Source: Escallonia rubra (Eukaryota; Streptophyta; Magnoliopsida; Escalloniales; Escalloniaceae). From it: a stretch of 64,000 nucleotides of DNA. This document shows positions 41,340-52,076 of this stretch, piece by piece (the first letter of the stretch is position 1; every line of letters begins with the position of its first letter). Position numbers and translations under genes: made by a program. The DNA lies in the NCBI GenBank assembly GCA_033065855.1, contig JAVXUO010001363.1, forward strand, positions 1 through 64,000, read 5' to 3'. The notes beneath the pieces were generated by a model. That model saw only the letters and a list, made by a program, of their open reading frames with translations, was not told the DNA's origin and did no database searches.

Positions 41340-42220
41340 TATGTTCACCTTATGTGAGGATTCTTGTCAATTTGTGTTATTATACGTCCATGTAAATTAT
41401 TGACGTAATATAGATTGGTGCCTCTATGCTTATGCTTATATGTGTTAGTCTCCCTCCGCACGCGAGAATTTGCAAGAAAGAACACAAGCTTAGAGGACGG
41501 GAGTGCCGAAATCTCAGCATGTTATTATATCCCACCATTCATTGGGGTCAAACAACACTCAATCAGATTCTCTGGAACTACACAAAGATATGGCTTTTGT
41601 TTTTAGCTTCTTGTGGGCCTGAAGAGTTTCAGTGGTACAAGTCCTGTTCTGTAAAAAAGCAAGTTTGTGGATGTTAAAATCCTTGTCAGATTGTATTAAT
41701 ATTCATCCACATAAAAATTGATGTACATATAGATTGGTGCCTTTATGCTTATGCTTACATGTGTTAGTGTACCTTCGTACGCCAGAAATTTGCAAGAAGG
41801 AACACACGCTTAGAGAAGGGGATTACCGAAAACTCAGCATGTGATTATATCCCACCATTCATTGGGGTCAAACAACACTCAATCAAATTCTCTGGAACTA
41901 CACAAAGATATAGCTTGTGTTTCTAGCTTCTTGTGGGCCTAAATAGTTTAAGTGGTACAATTCCTGTTCTGCAAAAAAGCAAGACCCTAGATGTTACAGT
42001 TATTGTTGGTTTTTGTTAATATTCATCCACATAAAATATTGACGGGTTACATACATCTGCACGTCACACATTGAGGAGCAGAGTATCACAACCTTTAGAT
42101 GTGGGGAATACCAAAATATCATATAATTATTAACCCTGTAAGTATTAGGGATCAAACAACACTTAAGTTGAGTGTCTTTCATTACACAAAGATAAGGCTT
42201 TTTTTCTAGCTCAGCATACA
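41340..42220 (+). repeat. tandem repeat, about 2.7 copies, period about 285-320 bp
   Basis: The block GATTGGTGCCTCTATGCTTA through ATTCATTGGGGTCAAACAAC and AAAGATATGGCTTTTGTTT to ATATTCATCCACATAAAA recurs from about 41412, 41732 and 42030. The first two are highly similar; the third is diverged. ORFs inside are shadows of the repeat. A related copy lies at 37880-38225. Confidence 0.85.
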
Positions 42221-42404
42221 ACTTTTGCTCGTAGTTATTTAAGGAGGGTAGACTTTACCATCTACACTATGAAAGTGTGCCCTCCCGTTTTTTATTTTTT
42301 ATTTTAGGACACACAGCCTGCTTCTAGTGCCTATGCGTATCTATCCTTTTCTAGTTATATAACAATCTATGAACTTGGTTGCTCTACTGTTGGAATCTTC
42401 CACT

Positions 42405-43443
42405 ATGGATGACCAGTGGTGGGAACAATTGGATGTAGATGACTCAGACATTGCCTCACTTGTCTCTACGCAAGCAGCCGCCAGAAATCACAACCCACCA
42501 ATAGGCTTGCCCGCCCCATGTCCAAAACCATCATCTAGTGATCTTATTCTGGCCCCTGCTGGAATTTTCCAAGTGGCCATGCAACGTAAAGGCAAAGAGA
42601 GGGAGATTGATGTCTCCTCCAGCTAGTCCCTCGTGCCTACGTAGGAGTATTATAGAAAGGCATTGGAAGAACCAGAAGTTGAAAATGATGACGAATTCAG
42701 AGCAATTCCCTGGCTTTTAGCCATGCAGTTTGTCACCATAGGGGGGGGGGTACAATATTGAGCATATTTAACATTGATATAACTACTAGGGCTGCTATAT
42801 TAATGCCTACTAAGGATTCCTTTGATTCGTAGGTTTGATGAACGTGATTCCTTATCCAGATATAAAGCACCCAACCATTTATGGCATTTATTGTGGCCCT
42901 GAAAACGGTCAAGGTAGAAATTTCATTTCTACATAGCCTAGTACTCCACTGAGCCTTATAAAACAACACACAATGGGTGGATTTAAAGTTCACAAGGTCA
43001 TTGTTGTAATTCACTCAACAAAACCCATTGGATCTGGTACATATATATACACATTGAAGGTAATAAGTACACTCACATAATATTCAAAGGTTAGGCTAAT
43101 TTGATGTGTTCTGCAAACACTAATCATTTTGGGCCTTAAAGTAGCCTCATTTCTTATGTGATTTAGGATACATCGGGTAAAGTGGAGCTTGCATCCATCC
43201 CAAGGTGCTAAACGAATCTGAATTTGGAAAAGACGGTGCAATTGGATCGCTACTGATCCTTGCAAACGTAAGTTTAGCTCTTACCCCTTCTTGCAGCGAA
43301 TGTGTTTACCTAAAAAATTATGATTGTTTATGATAAAATGACGCATAAGCCTCCATTTTCAGGTTCTGCATTGGAAGGTGCCATCCACCAACCATTATTA
43401 TCTCCAAATAAATTTGGGCAATGTGGTCAAGTTGTTCAAGTGA
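42405..43443 (+). pseudogene. HROB (MCM8IP)-like homologous recombination OB-fold protein, pseudogene
   Basis: Blocks appear in the order of plant HROB-like proteins. Near the start are MDDQWWEQLDVDDSDIASL and LAPAGIFQVAMQRKG (compare the family's GPAG.VQ.AM motif). 42640-42739 carries EEPEVENDDEFRAIPWLLA, reached through two in-frame TAGs, one at the expected Gln of PTQEY. 42981-43059 carries HKVIVVIHSTKPIGSGTYIY with a GT donor. 43167-43267 carries DTSGKVELASI, then after a 1-nt frame change KVLNESEFGKDGAIGSLLIL. 43363-43443 carries STNHYYLQINLGNVVKLF and a stop. Introns are GT-AG compatible. HROB recruits the MCM8-MCM9 helicase in recombination-linked DNA synthesis. Stops and a frameshift argue this copy is dead. 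The match is from remembered family patterns; alignment is needed. Confidence 0.65.
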
Positions 43444-45224
43444 AGAGGCTCTTTGAAGAATGAGTTATAAGCATAGCTTCCTTGTAATGCTCAACTTGAC
43501 TCCCGTAAGAAAGGACAAATATAGGGCTTTTGTGCTTAAGCTCGTAGAGTTCGGTGGTTTAGATGAAAAAACAATTATAACCCACCGAATTAGGTTTGGC
43601 CTACCTTGTCAGTTTGTTTGAAATATGCAGTTGTTGAGTCTGGTTCCCAATTGTATTAGCAATTTTGCCTTAGGGAAGAAAAATGGTTTAGACGATACAA
43701 GTCGTTTTCAGTAAAAATACAAATCCAAATAAATAGCACACTTGTTCTCAATCTAATAGGGTATAAACATGGTTGATATCATACAAGTCGTTTTCTGCCA
43801 AAATACAACTATGCTTATGCAAAAATGTTTGTTGATTAGTGCAGATATTCAGTTGTTAATTCCATCCGAAAGAATTTGATCTAAATAATAATTTCGTCTA
43901 AGGGAAGAGATTATATCGGAGCACCCAAAATCTAAGACCGGTAACCACGCTTGGAGTTTTTAAGAATTTTTAAAATTATATTTAGTGGGTTGGCAGTAAA
44001 CATTCCTATGTTTGTACTACAGTTGCTTGAACAACCTTATTTGCACGACAACATATTCTTCACATTATTATTGTTTTTCTAGGATCTACCGTACCTCAGA
44101 ATACCATATTTGCTCATAGTTAACGTGTTCGTCATATTGTTGTTCTCTTCCAATTTTTCACTCTTATAAGTAGTAGGATCAGGCGAGACTCAATTGATAA
44201 ATACTGTCATGTTATCTGAGCCCAGATGATTAACAATTTTATTTGGCTTCAAAACTCTCATGTTTTGATTGACAATTTATTGGCTCCCATTGTGTATCTA
44301 ATACAATAGTGGCTTCCGTCCGCCTTGTTCGACTGGAAACATACATCACTGGAGCTCATTGTCGAGGTCAAAGAAAATATTAGGAATGAAGATAACACAA
44401 ACACAAACCGTACAGATATTGTCGAGGTAGGTAGCTATCTTTTACAAATTTGGTGCCGATTAGTAGTAGAAAATTCGGAAACTACTAATCAATTATGAAC
44501 CCCTAAGGCAAAACAAACCACTTACAAGAATCGGATTGCCAAATCTGACAGTATTTTTAATAACTCACCCAAGTGAAACGAGCACCAGCATTTTGAATAT
44601 CTAATATTTTGACGTTAAAATAACACAGTAAAGAGATCGGAATAACAAGGGATGGCTATATTTCTAGGAGGGACCTTCGGGCCAATAGTGACTCGTGGCA
44701 TTGATCTGATGGCGCAAGGATGGCTATATTTCTTGGAGCCGACTCCGGGCGATTATGAAGCGCAGGAATACAAGTTCGGCGTTGGAATGGAATGAAAGAC
44801 AATTCTGAACCCGCTTCGTCTATGAACAAGGACGCTACAGCCTTGGAGTAATGAATCTCATAGAGAGTTCTGTCTCAGCTCGGGATAAAGGCTGGCGTCA
44901 TGATTAACACATGCTTATTGGACTGGAAGTGGGGTGGAATGTCAAAACGGGTGAGTAACGCGTAAGAACTTGCCCAAAGGCTAGGAACAATATTTCCCCA
45001 AATGGATCGAGATTGTGTCTCCGATACCATTTCTTATAGTGGTGAAAATGGTACGTCTGGCAGCAACTTATACACGTGGTGCAGCACAAATTTTAGTACT
45101 GTTGACAGCCATGCTTGCCCGTTTTGCAAAGGAAGAGCTTTAAGAACTCCAAAACCAAGACTTCATCGTACACAGGGACCAAGTTTCTATTGCCCCCGTG
45201 GTTGCAAGATTAGAAATTACTTGA
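43444..45224. other. intergenic sequence, no recognisable gene
   Basis: Low-coding, AT-rich. A duplicated phrase around 43640-43830 (ATACAAGTCGTTTTC, GTATAAACATGG) suggests old local duplication. A 76-codon ORF at 45002-45232 has a CPFC...C pattern, but I cannot tie it to a family. Confidence 0.4.
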
Positions 45225-46800
45225 GTGTGTAGACGGTTATGCCAGACACAAGTCATTTTCTGCAGGAATACAAGAGTACTTGTCGATATGTGCCGATGCT
45301 CAAATTTTTTTTTTTTTGTGTGCAAATGCAATGCTAAAGCTTTTTTGGTAGGGGATGTCCGAGCACCCCAACGTTACTTGGGGGGCACAATACCACATAG
45401 CTTGTGAAATCCGTCCACGCCAAGAAAGCATGAGGGATCCCAAAATGTGACGCGTTTTCCCTGTGTGCGAATGAAGACAAGCTTCAAGACACGCAAACCT
45501 ATACCCATGGGGGGGCACAAGTTTACACCCATGGGTGGATTTCACAATCTATGTGGTGTTGTGCCCCGCCCCGCCGTGTGCATATGAAAAGTAACCATGG
45601 GGTGCTCAGACATAAGCTCTTACCCTATCAAAATAAATTTGGTATTGCATCTGCACAGAAACGACCTGGGCATTGGCACGTACCGATAAACACCTTCGCG
45701 CAAAGTACCTATATTTCTGCAGAAAATGACTTGTGTCACCTAAACCGTGTACGACCTTGGCGTGCAAGCACAAATGACCTGACTATCCCGCAAGGTGCTC
45801 CACTTGTGCATGGTTTGATCTGTCTTAAAGCTTGTCTTCATTTGCAAAACAGGCAAAGCGCATTACTTTTTAGGACTTACTCATGGTTTCTTGATGTGGG
45901 CAGATTTCACAATATATGTGGTATTGTGCCCTGCCATGTGCATATGAGAAGTACCCTTGGGGTGCTCGGACATAAGTTCTTCCCCTATCAAAAACTATGG
46001 GTACTTTTCGTATGCACATGGCGAGGCACAATACAACATAGATTGTGAAATCCACCGATGCCAAGAAACCATGAGTAAGTCCCAAAAAGTGACGTTCTTT
46101 GTCCGTTTTGTGAACAAAGACAAGCTTCAAGACAGATCAAACCATGCATAAGTAGAGCACCTTGCGGGATAGTCAGGTCGTTTGCGCTTCCTTCCCTAGT
46201 GGTTGTAGACGGTTTAGGCGACACAAGTCATTTCTACATAAACGCAATGTACTTTTCTTTGGGTGACACAAGTCATTTTTTGCAAAAACGCAAGTACTTT
46301 GCCCGAAGGTGCTTGTCGGTACGTGCCAATGCCCAAGTTGTTTCTATGTAAAAGCAATACTAAAAATATTTTTGATGGGGGAAGAGCTTATGAGCACCCG
46401 AATGTTACTTTTTGCATGCACATGGAAGGGCACAATACCACATAGCATGGACGCCGACACCAAGAAACCATGAGTAAGTCCCAAAAAGTGACGTGCTTTG
46501 CCCGTTTTGCAAACGAAGACAAGCTTGACGATAGATCAAACCATGCACAAGTGGAGCACCAGCTTGTGGGATAGTCAGGTCGTTTACGCTTGCATGCCAA
46601 GGTCGTACACAGTTTAGGTGGCACAAGCCATTTTCTACAGAAATGCAGGTACTTTGCGCGAAGGTGCTTGTCGGTACGTGCCAATGCCCAAGTCGTTTAT
46701 GTGCAAATGCAATACCAAAGGGGAAGAACTTATGTCCGAGCACCCCAAGGGTACTTTTTGTATGCACATGGTGGGGCACAATACCTTTCGGAAATCTCTA
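45225..46800. repeat. complex repeat cluster: direct and inverted copies of a unit of roughly 400-450 bp
   Basis: Landmarks recur in the same order: GACACAAGTCATTTTCTGCA, GCGAAGGTGCTTGTCGGTA, TGCCAATGCCCAAGT, GAGCACCCCAAGGGTACTTT, GGGGCACAATACCACATAG, CCAAGAAACCATGAGTAAGT, AAACGAAGACAAGCTT and CACAAGTGGAGCACCTTGCG. Plus-oriented copies lie at about 45235-45545, 46000-46240 and 46260-46800 (one to one and a half units). An inverted copy runs about 45545-45990, so 45235-45990 is a large imperfect palindrome. All long ORFs here are repeat shadows. Confidence 0.8.
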
Positions 46801-46861
46801 GAATAGTCTTCTATTTACAAGAAGCATGGGTATAGTGAAATGTAAAACCTTCTGGAAATCT

Positions 46862-46930
46862 CGCCCGATTATCGTCAAATAAGCGTCCAATAAGCACCCG
46901 ATAAGCGCCTAATAAGTGCCTACATGGTGT
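46862..46930 (+). repeat. short degenerate tandem repeat (10-13 bp units)
   Basis: Four to five units of the form AATAAGCGCC(C/T) occur in a row (AAATAAGCGTCC, AATAAGCACCCG, ATAAGCGCCT, AATAAGTGCCT). Confidence 0.7.
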
Positions 46931-47051
46931 AATTTCTAAAATTGGCATCCTTATAAAAGGATGTGGGACAATAGGCACTAAATTCATACGTGTGAGAAAA
47001 AAAAAACAGTTATGCTTTTGCATGAAAGAAAATGCAGTCTGTCATATCATT

Positions 47052-47335
47052 ACAAAAAAAAAAAACAAAAAAGAAAAAGGATTTCCGGCGGCGCTTAATT
47101 TTCGACGCTTAAAGAAATGTCGTAGAACACTTCTATTGTAACGTCGGATAATTTACGACACAAATATTTTATGTATCGCAAAGTTTCCGACATTTTCATG
47201 CGTGCCACTGATTAAGTGTCAATTTACTCCTTCTCGACGCTAATGAAACATCATTAAATGACATGTAGCTTAATGCTGATGCTTAAAGTAAGATGCCATA
47301 ACTCTTAGATGTGAAATCATTTATACTTTTACTCA
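47052..47335. mobile_element. possible CACTA-type element end with subterminal motifs
   Basis: The segment begins CATTACAAAAAAAAA, followed by AGGATTTCCGGCGGCGCTTA. This resembles the CACTACAAGAAAA tip plus adjacent sequence of plant CACTA elements. TCGACGCTTAA and GACGCTAATGA-like words repeat over the next 250 bp, as expected for subterminal binding sites. The other end was not found, so this may be a solo or truncated end. Low to moderate confidence. Confidence 0.4.
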
Positions 47336-48019
47336 TACGTGCATAAAACGACAGGAAAAAAAAGTGGGAAACTATTTTCAATCTTGGTGCCCAATTTTCC
47401 CAAACTACTGTTCATCTTCTCCAAGGTTGAGAAGACCAAAAATCAACCACCATCCCTCTCTCTCTCCCCCAACATCGGAGTTCCACAATCTGCCTCTCCC
47501 CAAATCAGAGTCACGAAGTTCCAAAGAGCTCTCTCTCACGCCAACAATTGGCCTTCCTCTCACGTATAAAATTGTTCCCTCACTTTCTGTCTTACTCTTT
47601 CCCCCTCTCTCTCTATCTCTCCCTCTCTCTTTCTATCTCTTTCTATCTCAATATCTTCATCTTGTAACCCTAGTTATCCCAATTCGATGTTGTTGGAGTT
47701 GGAAATTATCCACATGTATCGACCTCGAGACACTCCTGCCATGGCTATTTGAATGGTAAAATTCAGCGCAATGAAAGACAGAGACGATAGGATTTAGCTA
47801 GAATGAGATGAAGCAGAACAGAATTGAGAGAGAAGAAGAGAGAAAATCTATTAGAGAAAAAGAGAGTTCACAAATTGTATTATACATGCAGACCTTCCTC
47901 TGCCTTCCCATCTTGCGGCGTCGTTCCCTGTGGCCCGAAATTCCTTCTTCTTGATTTTGATCCTCAGTGGAACTCGCGCTTGTGGTTGCTAATCTTGCTG
48001 CTGAGCTAGAATCTCCTTG
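47336..48019. other. C/T-rich intergenic or gypsy 3' flank
   Basis: CT-rich leader-like tracts (47450-47660) give ORFs of low complexity. This could contain the 3' LTR of the minus-strand gypsy element that follows, but I could not identify TG...CA ends or a polypurine tract. No gene supported. Confidence 0.4.
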
Positions 48020-48249
48020 CCATCAGCTTCCCCTCACAGCATACCTGGATCACCAGCTTCCTCTGTTCTTCCTTGAACTCCGGACGGAACTGTGAAATTC
48101 CCTTCCCCTTCAATTGACCCTTGTCCCCAATGGTTAAAATTAGAAAACCTGCTCTTAATGACCTCCTGAGTCTTCCCAAGTCTCTTCACCTTGATTCGCA
48201 TTGGATCACTTGACTAATACCTGGATTATGGCTTGATTGTTGCGCTTGA

Positions 48250-48588
48250 TTAACTTCTACCTAGGACTGCAACTGGTTCCACTAGGAACTGACCTTCACT
48301 ACCCAAATATGGCAAGGTAGTGGATGGTGTGACCTTACTGCTTACCTTCTTTTTTAATAAAGAAACATGGAACACCGGATGCACCTTGGCTGCATCTGAT
48401 AACTGTGATTTGTAAGAAACCTTACCAATTTTCTGTATTATCTGGTAGGGGCCAAAGAATTTAGGAGAGAGTTTCATATTTCTCCCTAGTGCTAGGGAAG
48501 TCTGCCTGTAGGCCTGCAGCCTCATGTAAAACCAATCACCCACATCGAATTCTCTTTCAGTACGATGGAGGTTTGCATATTGTTGCAT
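48250..48588 (-). pseudogene. gypsy integrase C-terminal domain
   Basis: It carries EREFDVGDWFYMRLQAYRQ, KLSPKFFGPYQIIQKIGKVS and VHPVFHVSLLKK. These are the standard GPY/F-type integrase C terminus ('F.VGD.VYL.LQPYRQ', 'KL..RFYGPF.I...IG.VAY', 'IHPVFHVS.LK'). This segment is open for 112 codons. Confidence 0.85.
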
Positions 48589-48640
48589 TCTGGCTTGGGC
48601 TTATGTAAGATTGTCCTTCAAAAGATTCAGCACCTTGCTT

Positions 48641-48862
48641 CTATCCTTTAAGTAATTGTCCAGGTCTGAGGTTTGTGGTCTTTGATGTAGCAAGGCTAAG
48701 AGATTTTGGTTTATAGCCATATAAAGCCTCAAATGGGGTCATTTTGATGGCTGTATGATAGTTGATATTGTACCAATGTTCAGCCAAAGTCAACCATTTA
48801 GCCCAACTGTAGGGCCTGTCACTGCACATACACCTAAGATAATTTTCAAGGCACTTGTTCAC
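48641..48862 (-). pseudogene. gypsy integrase core, distal piece
   Basis: It carries NKCLENYLRCMCSDRPYSWA and HWYNINYHTAIKMTPFEALY, matching 'N.CLE.YLR......P..W..WL..AE.WYNT..H.....TPFEALYG'. The catalytic Glu of the preceding D-G-Q-T-E block (about 48860-48890) is visible as QNGQTERV, but a stop codon lies just before it. Confidence 0.8.
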
Positions 48863-48900
48863 CCTCTCAGTTTGGCCATTTTGGTCTCAGGGTGGTATGC

Positions 48901-49485
48901 TTACAGCTGAGTTCCCAACAATTTAAAGAGTTTAGTCCAAAAGATGGATATAAATACCTTGTCTCTGTCACTGGTTATTGATGTGGGCGTTCCATGTAGC
49001 TTGAACACATGATCCAAGAACTTTTGAGCTACTGTTTCTGTTGTGAATGGATGTGTAAGGTTGATGAAGTGGGCATACTTGCTAAGCTTGCCCACTGCCA
49101 CAAAGATAGCATCCTTTCCTAGAGATTTGGGAAGACCTTCCACAAAATCCATGGTCAAATGTGTCCACAGTTGCTGTGGTATTTCCAAGAGCTGAAGAAG
49201 CCCAAGATAAGGCACATTCTCATGTTTATTTTGCTGAATGGTATTGCGTTCACTCACCACTTGTGTTACTTGCTGTTTCATTCTAGACCAGTAGAAAAAC
49301 ATGTTAATTCTTCTGTAAGTATTATGGATGCCTGAGTGACCCCCAATTTCAAAAGTGTGATACTCATGTATAATTTGCTCCCTGAGCTGTCCAATTTTTC
49401 CCACATACACCTTTACTTTGAACCTTAGGATACCTCCCTGATAGGAATGGGAATAGGAGGAGGTTTCCATGGGGTCTATGACCAA
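48901..49485 (-). pseudogene. gypsy integrase zinc-binding (H2C2) and core, proximal piece
   Basis: It contains an HHCC-like region (HEYHTFEIGGHSGIHNTYRR ... Cys lost: ERNTIQQNKHEN replaces the usual C..C), then LTMDFVEGLPKS (first catalytic Asp) and SITSDRDKVFISIFW (second Asp). Loss of the second-half Cys pair indicates an inactive integrase. The frame ends at 48901. Confidence 0.8.
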
Positions 49486-50165
49486 TTCTTGGATTGCCCC
49501 CTAAGCTTCTTCATCAGACTCACGGCTATCTTCCAATTCTTGTTGCCACAAGGGTGTTACTGTGGTCACTACATCACACTCTTCTTGGTGATGTTGTGGA
49601 ATCCTTGATAGAGCATCTGCCACCACATTGTCTGTCCCTTTCTTATAGTACACCTCAAGTCAAATCCAAGGAGCTTGGATATCAGCTTTTGTTGTAATAA
49701 AGAAATGAACCTTTGACCAAGCAAGAATTTCAAGCTGCTATGATCGGTCCTTACTATGAAGTGACTGTGACTTAGGTAACAGGGGATCCATTTAGTTGCA
49801 GCAGTAATAGGGTCAACAACTAATTATCATAGGTTGAGAGCCCCATACTTTTATTGCCAAGACCTTTGCTTATGTAAGCTAGAGGTCTACCTGCTGCATT
49901 AACACAAGACCAATTCCCACATCACATGCATATGTTTCAACTTCAAATGACAAGGTGAAGTTCGGTAGGGCTAGGACAGGGGTGGTTGCCATAGCTTGCT
50001 TGAGGGTAGTGAAATCCTACTCAGCTGCATCAGTCTAACAATATGCATCCTTCTTCAGTAAGCTTGTGAATGCTCACTAATTACTCCATATCCTTTGACA
50101 AACTTCATGTAATAGCCAGTTAGTTCAAGAAAACCCCTCTGATCTTTTATGTTTCTAGGTGTAGG

Positions 50166-50650
50166 CTAATTTAGCATGGCCTCAACTTTACTTGCATCAG
50201 TTGCCATCCCTTGTTCATTGACCAGGTGTCCCAATACTCCACCTGTCTTTTGGCAAAGATGCATTTCCTTTTCTTGGCATATAGGGTCAGCAACTGCAGC
50301 ATCATCTTGAGATGTAATACGAGCATGCACACTCTTACTATATACCAAAATATCATTAAAGAAAACTAATACAAATTTCCTTAAATGTGGTTGGAAGATA
50401 GTGTTCATCAGATTTTGAAAAGTGGCTGGGGCATTGGTTAGCCCAAATGGTAACCAAAAAACTCGTAATGGCCTGTGTGAGTCTTGAAAGCAGTCTTGTG
50501 TGTATCATTGTCTATCACTCTAATTTGGTGGTAGCCACTCCTTGGATCTATTTTTTTGAGAAAATTACGGATCCTTGTAACTCATCTAATAGGTCATCAG
50601 TTACAGGAATTGGATACCTATCCCTAATTGTCAGCTTATTCAATTCCATG
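50166..50650 (-). pseudogene. gypsy reverse-transcriptase fragment
   Basis: 50408-50166 begins NTIFQPHLRKFVLVFFNDIL. The catalytic motif usually written FFDD is FFND here, so the first catalytic Asp is replaced. Further upstream frames carry the '[11 protein letters not shown]' and 'SGYHQIRV' RT blocks in broken form. Inactive. Confidence 0.75.
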
Positions 50651-50819
50651 TAGTCTATGCACGTCCTCCAACTACCATCTTTTTTCTTGACTAGGAGGAT
50701 AGGGAAACAAATGGTGAGTTACTAGGTTTGATAATACCTGATTGCAACAGCTCAGCTATGATCTTTTCGATTTCATCTTTTTGTACATATGAGACTCTAT
50801 AAGGTCTTAAGTTGACAGA

Positions 50820-51240
50820 TTAAGCACCTTCCACAAGCTTGATGGGGTGGTCATGACTTCTATAGGGAGTCAACCCATTAGGTTCTTCAAATACATCTTG
50901 ATACTCTGTCGATAGCTCCTGTATCACCATGGCATGTTGGTCCCCATTTGTCAGAAGAGTCACATCATACACCTGGCCATAAAGTGCCCCTACATTGCTT
51001 TTCACCAATTTGGACATGGCCTTTGCAGTAATCATCATGGTGGTGATTCCCTTGAACTCTCCTCCTTTAAGAATAATATGCCTGCCTTGATGCTTGAAGG
51101 AGATTTGATTACAATCAAAATTGAAGTTAACACTACCATAATACCTGAGCGAGTGCATTCCAAGCACACAGTCACACTCTCCCAAGGGTGGAATCCTCAT
51201 ATCAGCAATAAACAACTGTGATCCAATTTTCCAATTAAAA
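50820..51240 (-). pseudogene. gypsy aspartic-protease C-terminal region, truncated by the copia LTR
   Basis: It carries CDCVLGMHSLRYYGSVNFNF, then FKHQGRHIILKGG, and ends toward RT with ELSTEYQDVFEEPNGLTPYR. This is the classic gypsy junction ('LL..Y.DVF.EP.GLPP.R..DH.I.L'). The frame is open for 131 codons and runs into the TG of the LTR at 51246/51247. Confidence 0.8.
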
Positions 51241-51592
51241 CCTATATGTTAACCCTACGGTTATTTAACCTAGGATTATATTTGATTTTGATAATAACTA
51301 ACATTCATGATTATGTTGTCTAACATGCATTGAGTTGATAAAGCAATAGGAACAATCTCATACTCATGCAAATGGATTATTAGACGAGCAACACGGTCAA
51401 AGACTCTCAACGGAACGCATCAAATAGGAAATTCGACGATTGAAGTTTTCATGCTTTTATTTCCGTCTTTGTAAACTAGACATAGAGAAATGATCGTTAC
51501 GATGACTGTATACCTAGAACTTGCCCATAGGTTTCCCTTGCATGCATAAAAAGTTTTTCATGCTTTAAAAACAGGAAACTGCATTTTCAGGG

Positions 51593-51808
51593 ATGTAGTC
51601 GACTGCATTGGGATGCAGTCGACTGCATGTTGGGCAGTAGGGTATTACAGTCGACTGCATTGGAATGCAGTCAACTGCAATACTTCCAGTAGCCTATTAC
51701 AGTCGACCGCATTGCATTACAGTCGACTGCAAGTTGGAAATTTGAATTTCCAACAGCTACTTTTGGGTTACAGTCGACTGCAATGGGCATTGCAGTCGAC
51801 TGCATTTA
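51593..51808. promoter_or_regulatory. palindrome array (TGCAGTCGACTGCA-type, eight copies) in U3 of the left LTR
   Basis: Eight near-copies of (A/G)CAGTCGACTGCA occur within about 215 bp, six of them with a perfect GTCGAC core (variants GTCAAC and GTCGACC). The array ends about 60 bp before the TATA box. Palindromic LTR motifs are known in Sireviruses of other plants; this sequence is the version in this lineage. Presumed enhancer or host-factor site. Confidence 0.8.
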
Positions 51809-51866
51809 CCGTTTGGCGCATTTAATGCCCTACCTAACCCCAAACGGTCATATTTATTCCCAGCTC

Positions 51867-51874
51867 TATAAATA
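51867..51874 (+). promoter_or_regulatory. LTR TATA box (left)
   Basis: TATAAATA inside CAGCTCTATAAATACTCATC, duplicated at 63829-63836 in the right LTR. Transcription should start about 30 bp downstream, near TTTTCATTCATCAATTGC. Confidence 0.75.
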
Positions 51875-52076
51875 CTCATCTTGGGCAATGTTTTCATTCA
51901 TCAATTGCATTCAAAGCTCTCCTATCTTTCATATTCTCAAAGATCAAAGCAATTGTTCAAATCTCTCTTGTTTTCATTGATTTCTCATCTTTTTCAAGAG
52001 AGCATTTATTGTGAGCTTACATTAGAGAGAGATACACTTTCATAAGTCATCATACACTCATCTCTCTTGTTCTAGT

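Larger units (their letters stand above)
48020..51246 (-). mobile_element. Ty3/gypsy retrotransposon pol (Tekay/Del- or Reina-like order), 5' part cut by the Sirevirus-type insertion
   Basis: Minus-strand order is protease (51240-50820), RT (about 50820-50160), RNase H (about 50160-49500), integrase H2C2 and core (49485-48901), a further integrase piece (48862-48641), the C-terminal integrase domain (48588-48250) and a chromodomain-like tail fragment (VLVKWSNAN, about 48180). RT before integrase identifies Ty3/gypsy. Frames are interrupted by several stops. The upstream (gag) part is missing because the LTR at 51247 interrupts the protease. The rest should continue to the right of the copia element, beyond the window. 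The gypsy copy therefore predates the copia insertion. Confidence 0.85.

Noticed and set aside
45002-45232. Small ORF with CPFC...C zinc-finger-like pattern
   Set aside because: Too few ligands in plausible spacing and no family resemblance; likely chance.
45551-46048. 165-codon ORF
   Set aside because: Entirely within inverted copies of the 400-450 bp repeat. The same frame recurs in other copies with stops.
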